Assembly (NCBI GenBank): GCA_024709145.1
Contig: JANJXG010000008.1
Coordinates: forward strand, 1 to 64,000
Source of the DNA: Bacteroidales bacterium
GTDB taxonomy: Bacteria; Bacteroidota; Bacteroidia; Bacteroidales; F082
Length of the DNA: 64,000 nt
Direction of reading: 5' to 3'
Part shown: positions 17,295 to 26,426 of the stretch, piece by piece
Layout: each line of letters begins with the position of its first letter
Position numbering within the stretch: position 1 is the first letter of the stretch
Program-made: the position numbers and the translations under genes
The notes under the pieces: generated by a model
Seen by the model: the letters and a program-made list of their open reading frames with translations, nothing else
The model's database searches: none
What the model was told of the DNA's origin: nothing

Positions 17295-18395
17295 ATGTTT
17301 ACCAAAGCCGTTTTTCCGGGACAATACCTGCAAGGCGTGGGCGTAGTTTCAAAGCTTCCCGAATTGATTCTTCCCTTTGGAAAGCGTGGCCTGTTGCTGG
17401 CCTCACCCACCGTGATGCGAAAAATTGCAGCACCATTGCTTGGCAATAAAAACAATCATTTATTCCATCCAATTGTTTTCAGCGGTGAATGCTGCGAGGA
17501 AGAAATTGCAAGACTCACCGATATAATTGTTGCCAACCGACTTGAATTTGTCGTTGGAATGGGCGGCGGTAAGACCATCGACACCGCCAAAATTGCTGCA
17601 GATCAAACCGGATTGCCGGTTGTGGTGGTGCCAACCATTGCCTCAACAGATGCGCCCTGCAGCGGCTGTGCGGTGGTTTACAGTCGCGGGGGTGAATTCA
17701 GCAAAGTGCTCTATCAACGGCGCAATCCTGCTGCTGTCCTTGTTGATCTGCAGATCATTGCACAGGCTCCGGACCGTCTATTTGTTGCCGGTATGGGTGA
17801 TGCCCTTGCCACCTGGTTTGAGGCTCGTTCGTGCCAGCGCACACAATCCATGAACGAATGTGGCGGGCTCAGTACTGCAGCAGGCTTTGAACTGGCCAGA
17901 CTTTGCTACAACATTCTTCACGAAGATGGCCTTTCAGCTTTACTGGCCTGCCGGCAAAACCTCATTACACAGGCATTGGCCAGGGTAACAGAAGCGAATA
18001 TCCTGCTTAGCGGCATAGGGTTTGAAAGTGGCGGACTGGCTGCTGCCCATGCCATCCACAACGGCTTGACTGCACTGGAGGAGACGCATAGCTTTTATCA
18101 TGGCGAAAAAGTGGCTTTTGGCACTTTATCAGGACTTATTCTTACCGCGGCACCACAAAATGAAATTCAGGAAGTCATCTCCTTTTGTCTCTCAGTTGGA
18201 CTCCCTGTTACCCTGGCCCAGCTGGGACTAGATTATAATAACAGAGAAAGGCTTTACGAGGCTGCCTTAAAAAGCTGCGAACCAACACAATCCATCCATC
18301 ACGAGGCAGGAGAAATCAATGCCACGATGGTGCTTGATGCGATGCTGATGGCTGATGCACTTGGCAGAAAAGTAAAAAACAACGCATCTTCATGA
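17295..18395 (+). CDS. gldA: glycerol dehydrogenase-family (iron/zinc alcohol dehydrogenase)
   Basis: Protein of 366 residues, the usual length of GldA. NAD binding is shown by VGMGGGKTIDTAK near residue 90 and the VPTIASTDAPCS block near 115. Metal ligands match GldA: Asp in AGMGDALATWFEAR (about 169), His in GLAAAHAIHNGL (about 252) and His in HSFYHGEKVAFG (about 269). It should oxidise glycerol to dihydroxyacetone with NAD, or the reverse, in the cytoplasm. A small protein gene begins 44 nt downstream. Other polyols are possible substrates. Confidence 0.9.
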   Translation: MFTKAVFPGQYLQGVGVVSKLPELILPFGKRGLLLASPTVMRKIAAPLLGNKNNHLFHPIVFSGECCEEEIARLTDIIVANRLEFVVGMGGGKTIDTAKIAADQTGLPVVVVPTIASTDAPCSGCAVVYSRGGEFSKVLYQRRNPAAVLVDLQIIAQAPDRLFVAGMGDALATWFEARSCQRTQSMNECGGLSTAAGFELARLCYNILHEDGLSALLACRQNLITQALARVTEANILLSGIGFESGGLAAAHAIHNGLTALEETHSFYHGEKVAFGTLSGLILTAAPQNEIQEVISFCLSVGLPVTLAQLGLDYNNRERLYEAALKSCEPTQSIHHEAGEINATMVLDAMLMADALGRKVKNNASS

Positions 18396-18439
18396 AAGCA
18401 ATTCACTAGCGAAAACCTTCATACCTAAAAACAACAACG

Positions 18440-18823
18440 ATGATTGATAAGAAAACCGATTCCAAAGGATTGCTGATCGTGGCACAGCAGAGCAGGCTCG
18501 TTCATATTAAGGACATGATAAATGCAATGAATTATCTGATTGCGGCCACAGATTTGCCAGAGCAGCTGAGGATTCTTGAAGTTTCGACCGATGTTGAAGT
18601 TACTTTTTCCATCGAGTCTATTGATATCCTTGCCGATGTGTGCAAGGAGGCAACGAAAAAATACAAAAATATCCAGCATGCCGTGGTTCTCAATTCGCCT
18701 GTCAACACTGTGTTGGCTCTCCTGATGAGCCATAAAAAACTTCCGAAAGAATACCAACTTCAGGTTTTCTCAACCAGGGCAGCCGCTTTGCTTTGGCTCC
18801 AATCCGACCTGAAAGATACCTGA
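18440..18823 (+). CDS. small conserved protein, possibly STAS/SpoIIAA-like
   Basis: Soluble 127-residue alpha/beta protein with the pattern of strand-helix repeats and a closing block FSTRAAALLWLQSD that resembles SpoIIAA-like/STAS-fold proteins common in this phylum. No signal peptide or catalytic motif. It follows the glycerol dehydrogenase by 44 nt and could share its transcript. The family assignment is tentative. Confidence 0.65.
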   Translation: MIDKKTDSKGLLIVAQQSRLVHIKDMINAMNYLIAATDLPEQLRILEVSTDVEVTFSIESIDILADVCKEATKKYKNIQHAVVLNSPVNTVLALLMSHKKLPKEYQLQVFSTRAAALLWLQSDLKDT

Positions 18824-18829
18824 GGGAGG

Positions 18830-18849
18830 GATTCAATATTTATTGAATC
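18830..18849. terminator. palindrome at convergent gene ends
   Basis: GATTCAATA (18830-18838) and TATTGAATC (18841-18849) form a perfect palindrome with a two-nt centre, spanning the 3-prime ends of two convergent genes. It lacks a T tract, so a bidirectional terminator role is only possible. Confidence 0.35.
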
Positions 18850-19609
18850 GTTTCCCGAAAGCGTAGCTGATGTAGAAATTAAGAAAAAATAATTTATCGC
18901 GGCTGTCGTCCATGATGGCCACGCTTTGCGGAAAGAAATCGAGGCTCACACCCAATTCAGCAGCCCTGGTAGAAGTACGAACTTTGCCAAATTCCACATT
19001 GAGGCCCAACTTGGCGTAAATACCCGGAACCAGTCTCAGCTCATCAAGACCCTTGGTAAAAGGTGCACGACCATAGATGTCGTCCCATGAATAGGAGTCA
19101 GCATTGAACCTGCTGGTAACGATTTCATAGTCGAGCACGCCTGAAGGCAACTGGATGATATTGACAACAAAAAGGTAATAAGGTTTTTCGAGCGCCATAC
19201 TCAGCCCTGCTTCGTAGAGCCACCTGATTTCCACCCCACCCCAATAAGGTTTCCTGTTGAGCAAATATTTATTGGAATAGGCGGCCCTGAACACCAGTAC
19301 ATCATTCAGTTTCCCGTAAACATAGCGTTTGGAATTGTCCCAATAAGGATTGATGGTTTTGATTTCTTTACCCGAACGCATCGTTACCAGCTCGAAGGCG
19401 AAAACACGCGTACGAAAGGCATTAACATTTTTACCAAGTCTGTAACCAAGACCGAAACCATGGGAATGAGCCAAAACCAGGCCTGAACGCTCGCGGCCAT
19501 AAATGATCATATTGTCCACACTGTCGGCCAGCGGGTCATCCTGTGCCAGTGTAGGCCACGAAAACATACAGGCCAGAACCAGCAGTAGCCATAAGCCTCT
19601 TTTCCCCAT
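18833..19609 (-). CDS. outer-membrane/secreted beta-strand protein, unknown
   Basis: From the ATG at 19609 the protein has 258 residues with a clear signal peptide (GLWLLLVLACMFSWPTLAQ); a longer frame from 19642 adds eleven residues without signal character. The mature part is rich in alternating strands with many aromatic residues and ends FGKRFNKY. It resembles small outer-membrane barrels of Bacteroidota, though no named family is recognised. The gene is convergent with its plus-strand neighbour; upstream lies a 42-residue lipoprotein gene in the same direction. Confidence 0.72.
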   Translation of the reverse strand: MGKRGLWLLLVLACMFSWPTLAQDDPLADSVDNMIIYGRERSGLVLAHSHGFGLGYRLGKNVNAFRTRVFAFELVTMRSGKEIKTINPYWDNSKRYVYGKLNDVLVFRAAYSNKYLLNRKPYWGGVEIRWLYEAGLSMALEKPYYLFVVNIIQLPSGVLDYEIVTSRFNADSYSWDDIYGRAPFTKGLDELRLVPGIYAKLGLNVEFGKVRTSTRAAELGVSLDFFPQSVAIMDDSRDKLFFLNFYISYAFGKRFNKY

Positions 19610-19663
19610 GATTGTTGGTTCGCAAGCAGAAATGCCGTTCAACTTTGTTGTGAAATCACCTGA

Positions 19664-19792
19664 CTAATATCTAACTTCCTTCTGAAATTTCTGCGTCTCT
19701 CCATAAGCAGCACATTTGGATGAAGATTTGCAGGAGGCAAACATCAGCACGACCAACAGCAGCGAGGCAGTAAATACAAGAATCTTTTTCAT
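19664..19792 (-). CDS. 42-residue small lipoprotein
   Basis: Short gene found by reading the minus strand: ATG at 19792, TAG at 19664-19666. The peptide starts MKKILVFTASLLLVVLMF and has a lipobox ending FASC with the lipid-attachment Cys at residue 21, leaving a mature tail of only about 22 residues that begins CKSSSKCAAYGETQK. The C-x-A-Y-G phrase recalls short secreted peptides of other Bacteroidota. It lies 54 nt upstream of the barrel protein gene on the same strand and may be co-expressed. Function unknown. Confidence 0.6.
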   Translation of the reverse strand: MKKILVFTASLLLVVLMFASCKSSSKCAAYGETQKFQKEVRY

Positions 19793-19937
19793 ACTTTTAC
19801 ACTTTCATTTTCTGACAGAACAATCTACAAAGTAAATGGTTTTTCCTGAAACAGCTGAGGCAAGCGGAATTTTTTCAGCAAGATCATGGCTAAAACGCAG
19901 CATCACAAACGCTTGATCACACCAAAATATTATCCTG

Positions 19938-20618
19938 ATGGAAGAAAGCAAACAACCAAAAATTGAAAGTGGCTGGTTTGATGTGCTCAAACCCCAGTTT
20001 GAGTCACCCTATTTTGCTGCCCTCAAACAGTTTTTGCTGGAAGAAAAAAAGCAATATCCGGTATTTCCACCGGGGCCTTATATTTTTCAGGCTTTCAACC
20101 TCACCCCTTTCCGGCAGGTGAAAGTGGTGATACTCGGACAAGACCCCTATCATGGACCTGGGCAAGCCCATGGGCTAAGCTTTTCGGTGCCGCCAGGTAT
20201 CGAAATACCCCCAAGTCTGCGCAACATCTACAAAGAATTGCAGGCCGACACCGGGTTTCGTGTCCCGGCACATGGAAACCTCGAAAAATGGGCTACTCAG
20301 GGTGTCTTACTGCTCAATGCCACCCTCACTGTGAGAATGGGACAACCAACCACTCACAAAGACAAAGGCTGGGAACGATTCACCGATGCAGCCATTAAAG
20401 CCGTATCCGAAGGCCATACCCAACTTGTTTTCATGCTTTGGGGCAATTTTGCTGCCGCCAAAGAATCACTAATTGACAATAGTAAACATTTGATTTTAAA
20501 GGCGCCACACCCTTCACCACTCTCTGCTTCACGGGGCTTCCTGGGTTGCAGACATTTTTCAAAAACCAATGACTACCTGATTTCCAAAGGGAAAACACCC
20601 ATCGACTGGCAAATTTAG
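19938..20618 (+). CDS. ung: uracil-DNA glycosylase
   Basis: Complete family-1 UDG of 226 residues. The water-activating loop VVILGQDPYHGPGQAHG lies near residue 65 with the catalytic Asp, the LLLNATLTV block near 125 and the DNA-intercalating HPSPLSASRG loop near 190 with the catalytic His. It removes uracil from DNA as the first step of base excision repair. The gene for RdgB follows 37 nt later on the same strand, pairing removal of misincorporated uracil with clean-up of deaminated purine nucleotides. Confidence 0.97.
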   Translation: MEESKQPKIESGWFDVLKPQFESPYFAALKQFLLEEKKQYPVFPPGPYIFQAFNLTPFRQVKVVILGQDPYHGPGQAHGLSFSVPPGIEIPPSLRNIYKELQADTGFRVPAHGNLEKWATQGVLLLNATLTVRMGQPTTHKDKGWERFTDAAIKAVSEGHTQLVFMLWGNFAAAKESLIDNSKHLILKAPHPSPLSASRGFLGCRHFSKTNDYLISKGKTPIDWQI

Positions 20619-20655
20619 GTCTGTTGAAAATCCACACAAAAAAATTAAAATCCTC

Positions 20656-21240
20656 ATGCAAAAAGAAATCCTCTTCGCGACAAACAACCCACACAAGCTG
20701 GAAGAAATACGTGCCATTGCAGGCCGACATTTCAGGGTATTGAGTCTGGGAGATAAAAACTTTAAAGGCGACATTCCCGAAACCTCGGCTACCATTGCTG
20801 GCAATGCACTTCAAAAAGCGCGCTATATTCATGCTATCCTGGGTTCCGATTGTTTTGCTGATGATACAGGTCTGGAAGTGGAGGCGCTGGGAGGTGCGCC
20901 TGGTGTGTACTCAGCCCGCTATGCAGGCGAAAACGCAACTTATCACGACAACGTTGTCAAGCTGCTTACCGCTCTGGAAGGAATCAGTAACCGTCGTGCT
21001 TGCTTTAAAACAGTGATTGCACTCATTCTAAAGGAGCAGGAATACCTTTTTGAAGGACAGGTTTGTGGTCAGATCACAACTCGACTTTCGGGCACTGGCG
21101 GCTTCGGTTATGACCCTGTTTTCAGGCCGGATGGTTTTCCTGAAACTTTTGCAGAGATGTCGGCTGAACAGAAAAACAGCATCAGCCACCGGGCCTTGGC
21201 TACTTCCGCCCTGACTGATTTTTTACTCAGACAGGTTTAA
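20656..21240 (+). CDS. rdgB: XTP/dITP diphosphatase (RdgB/HAM1)
   Basis: Protein of 194 residues, standard for the family. Motifs: FATNNPHKLEEI near residue 6, FADDTGLEVEALGGAPGVYSAR (key residues D-D-T-G-L and S-A-R-Y) near 70, GTGGFGYDPVF near 145 and KNSISHRALA near 175. It hydrolyses deaminated purine triphosphates such as ITP, dITP and XTP to monophosphates. Its last 14 nt overlap the end of the convergent ddl gene. Confidence 0.96.
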   Translation: MQKEILFATNNPHKLEEIRAIAGRHFRVLSLGDKNFKGDIPETSATIAGNALQKARYIHAILGSDCFADDTGLEVEALGGAPGVYSARYAGENATYHDNVVKLLTALEGISNRRACFKTVIALILKEQEYLFEGQVCGQITTRLSGTGGFGYDPVFRPDGFPETFAEMSAEQKNSISHRALATSALTDFLLRQV

Positions 21241-22222
21241 AAAAAGCGTTGTCCACAGCCATTTCAAAGAGCGATTCCAGACTGATGCCCATCACCTTTG
21301 CCTGCTGCGGTATGATGCTTGCCTGGCTGATACCCGGAACGGTATTGACTTCAAGAAAATAGATTTTCGAAGAAGTGAGGATAAAATCAAAACGCACGAT
21401 ACCCCTGCAGCCCAAGTGGGAGTACAATTCCGAAGCGGTAGCTTTGATCTCAATCTCTGTTTTTTCGTCCACATCGGCGGGAGTAATTTCATCCGACATT
21501 CCCGGACTGTATTTGGCTTCGTAATCAAAAAACTCCTTTTTGCTGATGATCTCTGTGAGCGGGAACACGATTTTTCTGCCTTTATATTCAAATACGCCGC
21601 AGCCAATCTCCCTGCCGGGAATATACGTTTCAACGAGGGCTTCATCGTCATCGGCCAATGCTTTCGCGATTGCTTCCGGAAGCTGACTGACAGCGTTAAC
21701 CTTTGTGACACCAACACTGGAGCCATTGCTGTTTGGTTTCACAAAAAGCGGTAGTCCAAGTCGTTGAGCGATACCTTCAAAATCAGCTTGCTGGCCTTTC
21801 CGAATCAACACCGAGTCGGCCAAAGCCACACCAGTTGAACGAACCAATTGTTTGCAGCTGTTTTTGTGAAAAGTGAAGGCTGAAACCAGGTGGCTGCTGC
21901 TTGTATAGGGGATCCTGAGCATATCGAAATATCCAAGGATTTTACCATCTTCACCGGGTGTGCCGTGAATGGCGTTGAAAACCACATCAAACCGGACGTG
22001 CGATCCATCCACCCTGATCGAAAAATCATCTTTATTGACGGGCAGCCCGTTGCCATCGTCGAGCATGACCTGCCAGTCGCTTCCCCTTACAATAAGTAGA
22101 AAAGCCCTGTATTTTTCCCGGTTAAGGTGCTGCATAACAACCTTCCCGCTCTTAACCGAAATCTCATATTCACCCGAATCGCCACCACAGATAATGGCTA
22201 CATTCAACCGTTTTTGTTCCAT
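21227..22222 (-). CDS. ddl: D-alanine--D-alanine ligase
   Basis: ATP-grasp enzyme of 331 residues making the D-Ala-D-Ala dipeptide of peptidoglycan in the cytoplasm. Visible blocks: ICGGDSGEYEISVKSG at residue 11, NAIHGTPGEDG near 85, KPNSNGSSVGVTKV near 165, RFDFILTSSKIYFLEVNTVPG (key residues D, E, N) near 275. A 14-nt convergent overlap with rdgB at the 3-prime end is unusual but both stop codons are clear. The PASTA-protein gene is divergent, 173 nt away, a neighbourhood often kept in Bacteroidota. Confidence 0.96.
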   Translation of the reverse strand: MEQKRLNVAIICGGDSGEYEISVKSGKVVMQHLNREKYRAFLLIVRGSDWQVMLDDGNGLPVNKDDFSIRVDGSHVRFDVVFNAIHGTPGEDGKILGYFDMLRIPYTSSSHLVSAFTFHKNSCKQLVRSTGVALADSVLIRKGQQADFEGIAQRLGLPLFVKPNSNGSSVGVTKVNAVSQLPEAIAKALADDDEALVETYIPGREIGCGVFEYKGRKIVFPLTEIISKKEFFDYEAKYSPGMSDEITPADVDEKTEIEIKATASELYSHLGCRGIVRFDFILTSSKIYFLEVNTVPGISQASIIPQQAKVMGISLESLFEMAVDNAFFKPV

Positions 22223-22295
22223 TTCGAAAACCCCTTATTCAATGATACTGGCAAGGAAAGCGTTCAACAGCCATCGCTTGCTTTCAAATAATCTG

Positions 22296-22303
22296 TAATT
22301 TTG
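22296..22303 (+). promoter_or_regulatory. -7 element candidate for PASTA operon
   Basis: TAATTTTG fits TAnnTTTG, about 90 nt upstream of the PASTA gene. No clear -33 box is present. Confidence 0.35.
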
Positions 22304-22395
22304 CCGTCAGAGGCAATAAAGGAGGCAAAGCAGAGTTTTGCCAGAAAGCCTTTACGGAGGTGCGAAATTAACAATTATACAGGCTTTTTACCGGG

Positions 22396-23226
22396 ATGAT
22401 GAAAAAGAAATTCTTCCTTCACCTGCTTGCAGCGTTGCTGATCACCCTTGTGCTGATCTGGATTGTGCTTTCCATGCTTGCCAATTACACCCGTCATGGC
22501 GAAGTGTATATTGTACCTGATTTCAGCGGACAGAATCATGAACTGGTGCTCAGTCAGTATGGTGATCAGTTTAACTTTATCATCAGCGATAGTCTTTTCA
22601 AACAGGGAGCACCACAAGGAAGTGTTTTGCAACAGGAACCACCACCCGGATCGAAAGTCAAACGCGACCGCAACATTTATCTCATCACTGTATCGAAACA
22701 ACCCGAGAAAGTGAGAATGCCTAATCTGGTTAACCTTTCACTGCGCGAAGCCCTCGTTACACTTGAATCAGCCGGACTGGAAGTCAGTAACATCAGCCTC
22801 ACCGAACACTTTGCACGCAACGCCATCGTTGCACAACGTTACCGGGGCATGCCACTTGAACCCGGAACAATGATTTTCAGGGGCATTGCCATCGACCTGG
22901 TTGTGGGCGATGGCGGTGATATGAAAGAGGTAGCCTTCCCGATGATTTATGGTAAAAAACCACATGAAGTTAGACAAATGCTTCATGCATTGACACTTAA
23001 CGTAGGCAAAGAGACGTTTCTTGTTCCCCAGGATTCATCCTTCTCGCGTGTCATCAAGGTAGAGCCCTATGTGCAAAGCGGCCGGATGGTTAGCCCGGGA
23101 ACCTCCTTCAACCTGATTTATCAATCACCTGAACGGATTGACTTCAGTAAATTTTTACGCGACAGTCTCTACATTGAACGTGTCGACAGCTTCAACCTTG
23201 AAACTTTTGAAGAAGAAAATCTATGA
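22396..23226 (+). CDS. membrane-anchored protein with three PASTA domains
   Basis: Protein of 276 residues: an N-terminal membrane anchor (about 5-30) and three extracytoplasmic PASTA repeats beginning near YIVPDFSGQ (38), VRMPNLVNLS (105) and VAFPMIYGKK (178). There is no kinase or transpeptidase domain. PASTA repeats in other proteins bind peptidoglycan or muropeptides, so a cell-wall role beside ddl makes sense. Its TGA overlaps the ATG of the next gene (ATGA at 23223-23226), showing translational coupling. Confidence 0.9.
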   Translation: MMKKKFFLHLLAALLITLVLIWIVLSMLANYTRHGEVYIVPDFSGQNHELVLSQYGDQFNFIISDSLFKQGAPQGSVLQQEPPPGSKVKRDRNIYLITVSKQPEKVRMPNLVNLSLREALVTLESAGLEVSNISLTEHFARNAIVAQRYRGMPLEPGTMIFRGIAIDLVVGDGGDMKEVAFPMIYGKKPHEVRQMLHALTLNVGKETFLVPQDSSFSRVIKVEPYVQSGRMVSPGTSFNLIYQSPERIDFSKFLRDSLYIERVDSFNLETFEEENL

Positions 23227-25346
23227 TGACATTGCGGACATTTTTCATCCTTGCATTGTTGCTGGCAGGCATTGCATTGCCATCTGTTCGGGCTCAGGAA
23301 AACCTTCACAACCTGACAGGAAACCCCATCCTGAGCAAACAACAGAAACAAAAACCCAATTTCAAATCAACCGGTGAATCCTTGCTCAGGCTTCCATTTT
23401 TTGAAGATTTCTCCGTGAATACACTCACACCCAATGCGAGCCATTGGCTTGATAACAACGCCTTTGTCAACAAAGATTTCCCACTGAACCCCACCAACAC
23501 CGGCGCTGCCACCCTGGATGTTCTCGACTATCGTGGCAGGGTCTACGACCAGGCTTCATCAGTGCCATTTGTTGCAGATTATCTCACCAGCCTCCCCTTC
23601 GCCCTCGATTCTACCACTGGCCAACAAGCTCAGGCACTGAGTCCTGCCGATTCTGTTTACCTCAGTTTTTTTTATCAGCCACAGGGCCGGGGCGACCAAC
23701 CCGAAACCAATGATTCACTGGTATTGCAGTTTGGGTATCTCACCGGAAAAATGGTTTTCGACTATGTCGACAGTGTACTGGTGCTCGCTGATGATTACCT
23801 GCTGGCAGCCGGAACAGAACAAATCAATATTTCTGATACCGTCTATGCGCCGGAAGGATGTAACCCTGATCTCTATCTTATTGCTAACCAAACATATACA
23901 TGGGGCGATTTTTTCCTGGTACCCTGCGATACCGTGCTGAAACCTGAAGTTGCCTGGGTGAATGTCTGGTCAGACCAGGGACGCAGCCTGGCGGCTTTCA
24001 CCAATGAATATGGCACATATTTCAGACAGGTATTGGTGCCGTTGCTCGACACCCTATACTTCAATAAAGGTTTTCAGTTCCGCTTTTTCAATTACGGCAG
24101 CACTGCCGGACCCGGGCAGGAGGCAGCCGGCAATGTGGATCAATGGCACATTGACTTCGTGTATCTCAACACGGGCCGCTCGAAAAATGATACCTCCTAC
24201 AATAAAATAAGCTTTAGCGGCAGGGCTCCATCCTTCCTCAAAAGATATGAGTCGATGCCTTACCGCCAGTACAGGAGCGCGCCCACCAATGCCGTGAAAC
24301 CGGAGATCAGTCTCAACATTACCAATTTAAGCGACGAGACGAAGAACACCCGCTACCGTTACAGAGTTAATCAACGTGGCGGAAGTCAGCTATTTGAGTG
24401 GGATGGTGGTTTCTGCAACCTGCCCCCATATGCCACTGAAGGCTTTCAAAGCTGCGAAACCGGCTGTGGTGCCAAACATGCCTGTCCGCCCGTGGCATCA
24501 CTCTTTGCCCTGGATTTCGAAAACGACTCTGCTTCCTTCCTCATCCGCCATTATATCAGCGACTCATCAGCTGCCAATATCCTGGTTGATTCATTGGTTT
24601 ACAGACAAGGATTTTACAATTTCTTTGCCTACGATGACGGCACCCCTGAAGCCGGCTATTCGATTGAACCTACAGGTGCATATCTTGCCATGCAGTTCAG
24701 CCTAAGCACACCTGATACATTGAACAGTATACGCATCCTCTTTAACCATACCACCGATGCTGAAGCCAATAAATATTTTGACCTCATCGTGTGGAACGAC
24801 AACAACGGTATCCCAGGTGATATCATTTACCGAAAGATTCGCCAACAACCCAGGTGGGAAGAAGGCATTTACGGCTTTGCCACCTACGATCTGGATGAAC
24901 CCTTGCTGATAAACGGAAACTTTTATGTGGGATTGATGCGTGAAAGCGGCGTGTTAAGCCTTGGTTTCGACAAAGTAAACAATGCCAAAGACTACCTTTT
25001 TTACAACATCGATGGAAACTGGGTAAACAGCAGCATCGATGGAGCTTTGATGATCAGACCTGTCATGGGTAACAGCTATCTGACCGCTCAAACGGAAGTT
25101 GCCGAAAACAAAGACTTTGTGCATGTTTATCCCAATCCGGCCAGCAATGTGTTGCATCTTGAGTTGAAGAACAGTCTGGTGACAATTAACAAGCTGAGTC
25201 TGTTTGATTATACCGGTCGCAAAGTGATCGAAACAACCTTCCACCCAACGATGGACCTTAGCCAACTCACTTCAGGCATTTATCTCCTTGTGATTGAAAC
25301 CGAAGGGAAAAGGGCACAGACCAGTAAAATCATGATCAAGCGATGA
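23223..25346 (+). CDS. T9SS-exported large secreted protein, unknown
   Basis: Protein of 707 residues with a signal peptide (about 1-25, ending SVRAQ) and a C-terminal type A sorting domain from about 625, with VHVYPNPASNVLHLEL, LSQLTSGIYLLVIE and a final basic KIMIKR. The middle contains beta-rich sequence with a Cys-containing patch (CNLPPYATEGFQSCETGCG, key residues four Cys, near 400) but no catalytic motif I recognise. It should cross the outer membrane through T9SS and be released or anchored. The gene overlaps both neighbours by ATGA, placing a surface protein between the PASTA and pseudouridine synthase genes. Confidence 0.85.
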   Translation: MMTLRTFFILALLLAGIALPSVRAQENLHNLTGNPILSKQQKQKPNFKSTGESLLRLPFFEDFSVNTLTPNASHWLDNNAFVNKDFPLNPTNTGAATLDVLDYRGRVYDQASSVPFVADYLTSLPFALDSTTGQQAQALSPADSVYLSFFYQPQGRGDQPETNDSLVLQFGYLTGKMVFDYVDSVLVLADDYLLAAGTEQINISDTVYAPEGCNPDLYLIANQTYTWGDFFLVPCDTVLKPEVAWVNVWSDQGRSLAAFTNEYGTYFRQVLVPLLDTLYFNKGFQFRFFNYGSTAGPGQEAAGNVDQWHIDFVYLNTGRSKNDTSYNKISFSGRAPSFLKRYESMPYRQYRSAPTNAVKPEISLNITNLSDETKNTRYRYRVNQRGGSQLFEWDGGFCNLPPYATEGFQSCETGCGAKHACPPVASLFALDFENDSASFLIRHYISDSSAANILVDSLVYRQGFYNFFAYDDGTPEAGYSIEPTGAYLAMQFSLSTPDTLNSIRILFNHTTDAEANKYFDLIVWNDNNGIPGDIIYRKIRQQPRWEEGIYGFATYDLDEPLLINGNFYVGLMRESGVLSLGFDKVNNAKDYLFYNIDGNWVNSSIDGALMIRPVMGNSYLTAQTEVAENKDFVHVYPNPASNVLHLELKNSLVTINKLSLFDYTGRKVIETTFHPTMDLSQLTSGIYLLVIETEGKRAQTSKIMIKR

Positions 25347-26407
25347 GTGAATTCAAACTGCATACGGATGCAGAAGCCCCTGAAGAGAACAGCGAACTTT
25401 TTGAACATTTCAGAATTGTATCGGATAAAGGACAAAGCCTGTTGCGAGTGGATAAATTTCTGCAAAACAGGATTGAAAATGTATCGAGAAACCGCATCCA
25501 GCAAAGTGCCAAAGCCGGTAATATCCTTGTCAACGGCGAGGTGGTTAAGAGTAATTACAAGGTAAAACCGCTGGATGTTGTGACTGTTGTCTTCAGTTTC
25601 CCACCCAGAGAAATTGAAATTACGCCTGAAGCCATCCCACTCGAGGTAGTTTATGAAGATACCCACCTGATCGTGATCAACAAGCAGCACAACCTGGTCG
25701 TACATCCCGGTCACGGCAACTACGACGGCACCTTGCTCAACGCACTGGCGCATCATTTTGCTCAAAGTGGAAAAAAAGAAGTTGAGAACAATTTTGGATA
25801 CCTCGTGCACCGCATCGACAAGGACACTACCGGCCTGATGATTATTGCCAAAAATGAATTGTCGCAAACAGTGCTGGCAAGGCAGTTTTTTGAGCACAGC
25901 ATCGACCGCCGCTACCAGGCCCTTGCCTGGGGCGACCTGACTGCTGACGAAGGCACCATCGAAGGGCATATCGGGCGTAGCCTGAAAGACAGAAAAGTGA
26001 TGGGAGTATTTCCGGATGGCTCACATGGCAAAGACGCTGTGACTCACTATAAAGTGTTGCGAAGGTATGGCTACGTAAGTTTGGTGGAATGCAGACTTGA
26101 AACCGGACGTACCCATCAGATCAGGGCACACTTCAAACACATCGGGCATCCACTCTTCAATGACGCCTGGTATGGTGGCGACAACATCATCAAGGGAACA
26201 ACTTTTACCAAATACAGGCAGTTTATCGAAAACTGTTTCCAACTGATGCCCCGCCATGCCTTGCACGCCAAATCGCTTGGTTTTGTGCATCCTATCACCG
26301 GCCAGAAAATGCATTTCGACAGCTCGTTGCCAACAGATATGCAGGCCTTGATAGACAAATGGGAAAAATACCTATCCAACAGGCCCGATGCTGAAGGCAT
26401 GGATTAA
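25343..26407 (+). CDS. rluD: RluA/RluD-family 23S rRNA pseudouridine synthase
   Basis: Protein of 354 residues. An S4 RNA-binding domain spans about 33-95 (LRVDKFLQNRIENVSRN), followed by the catalytic domain with LVHRIDKDTTGLMI near 155, whose Asp attacks the uridine, and LETGRTHQIRAH near 250. The length and S4 domain fit RluD, which modifies helix 69 of 23S rRNA, although RluC-type specificity cannot be excluded. A roughly 25-residue acidic N-terminal extension precedes S4. The ATG overlaps the upstream stop; the gene ends 19 nt before a convergent protease gene. Confidence 0.92.
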   Translation: MSEFKLHTDAEAPEENSELFEHFRIVSDKGQSLLRVDKFLQNRIENVSRNRIQQSAKAGNILVNGEVVKSNYKVKPLDVVTVVFSFPPREIEITPEAIPLEVVYEDTHLIVINKQHNLVVHPGHGNYDGTLLNALAHHFAQSGKKEVENNFGYLVHRIDKDTTGLMIIAKNELSQTVLARQFFEHSIDRRYQALAWGDLTADEGTIEGHIGRSLKDRKVMGVFPDGSHGKDAVTHYKVLRRYGYVSLVECRLETGRTHQIRAHFKHIGHPLFNDAWYGGDNIIKGTTFTKYRQFIENCFQLMPRHALHAKSLGFVHPITGQKMHFDSSLPTDMQALIDKWEKYLSNRPDAEGMD

Positions 26408-26426
26408 ATGTTAACCTCCTTCAAAC

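Noticed and set aside
25280-25969. 229-residue minus-strand frame opposite the RluD-type gene
   Set aside because: Antisense to a complete S4/pseudouridine synthase gene with catalytic motifs in place.
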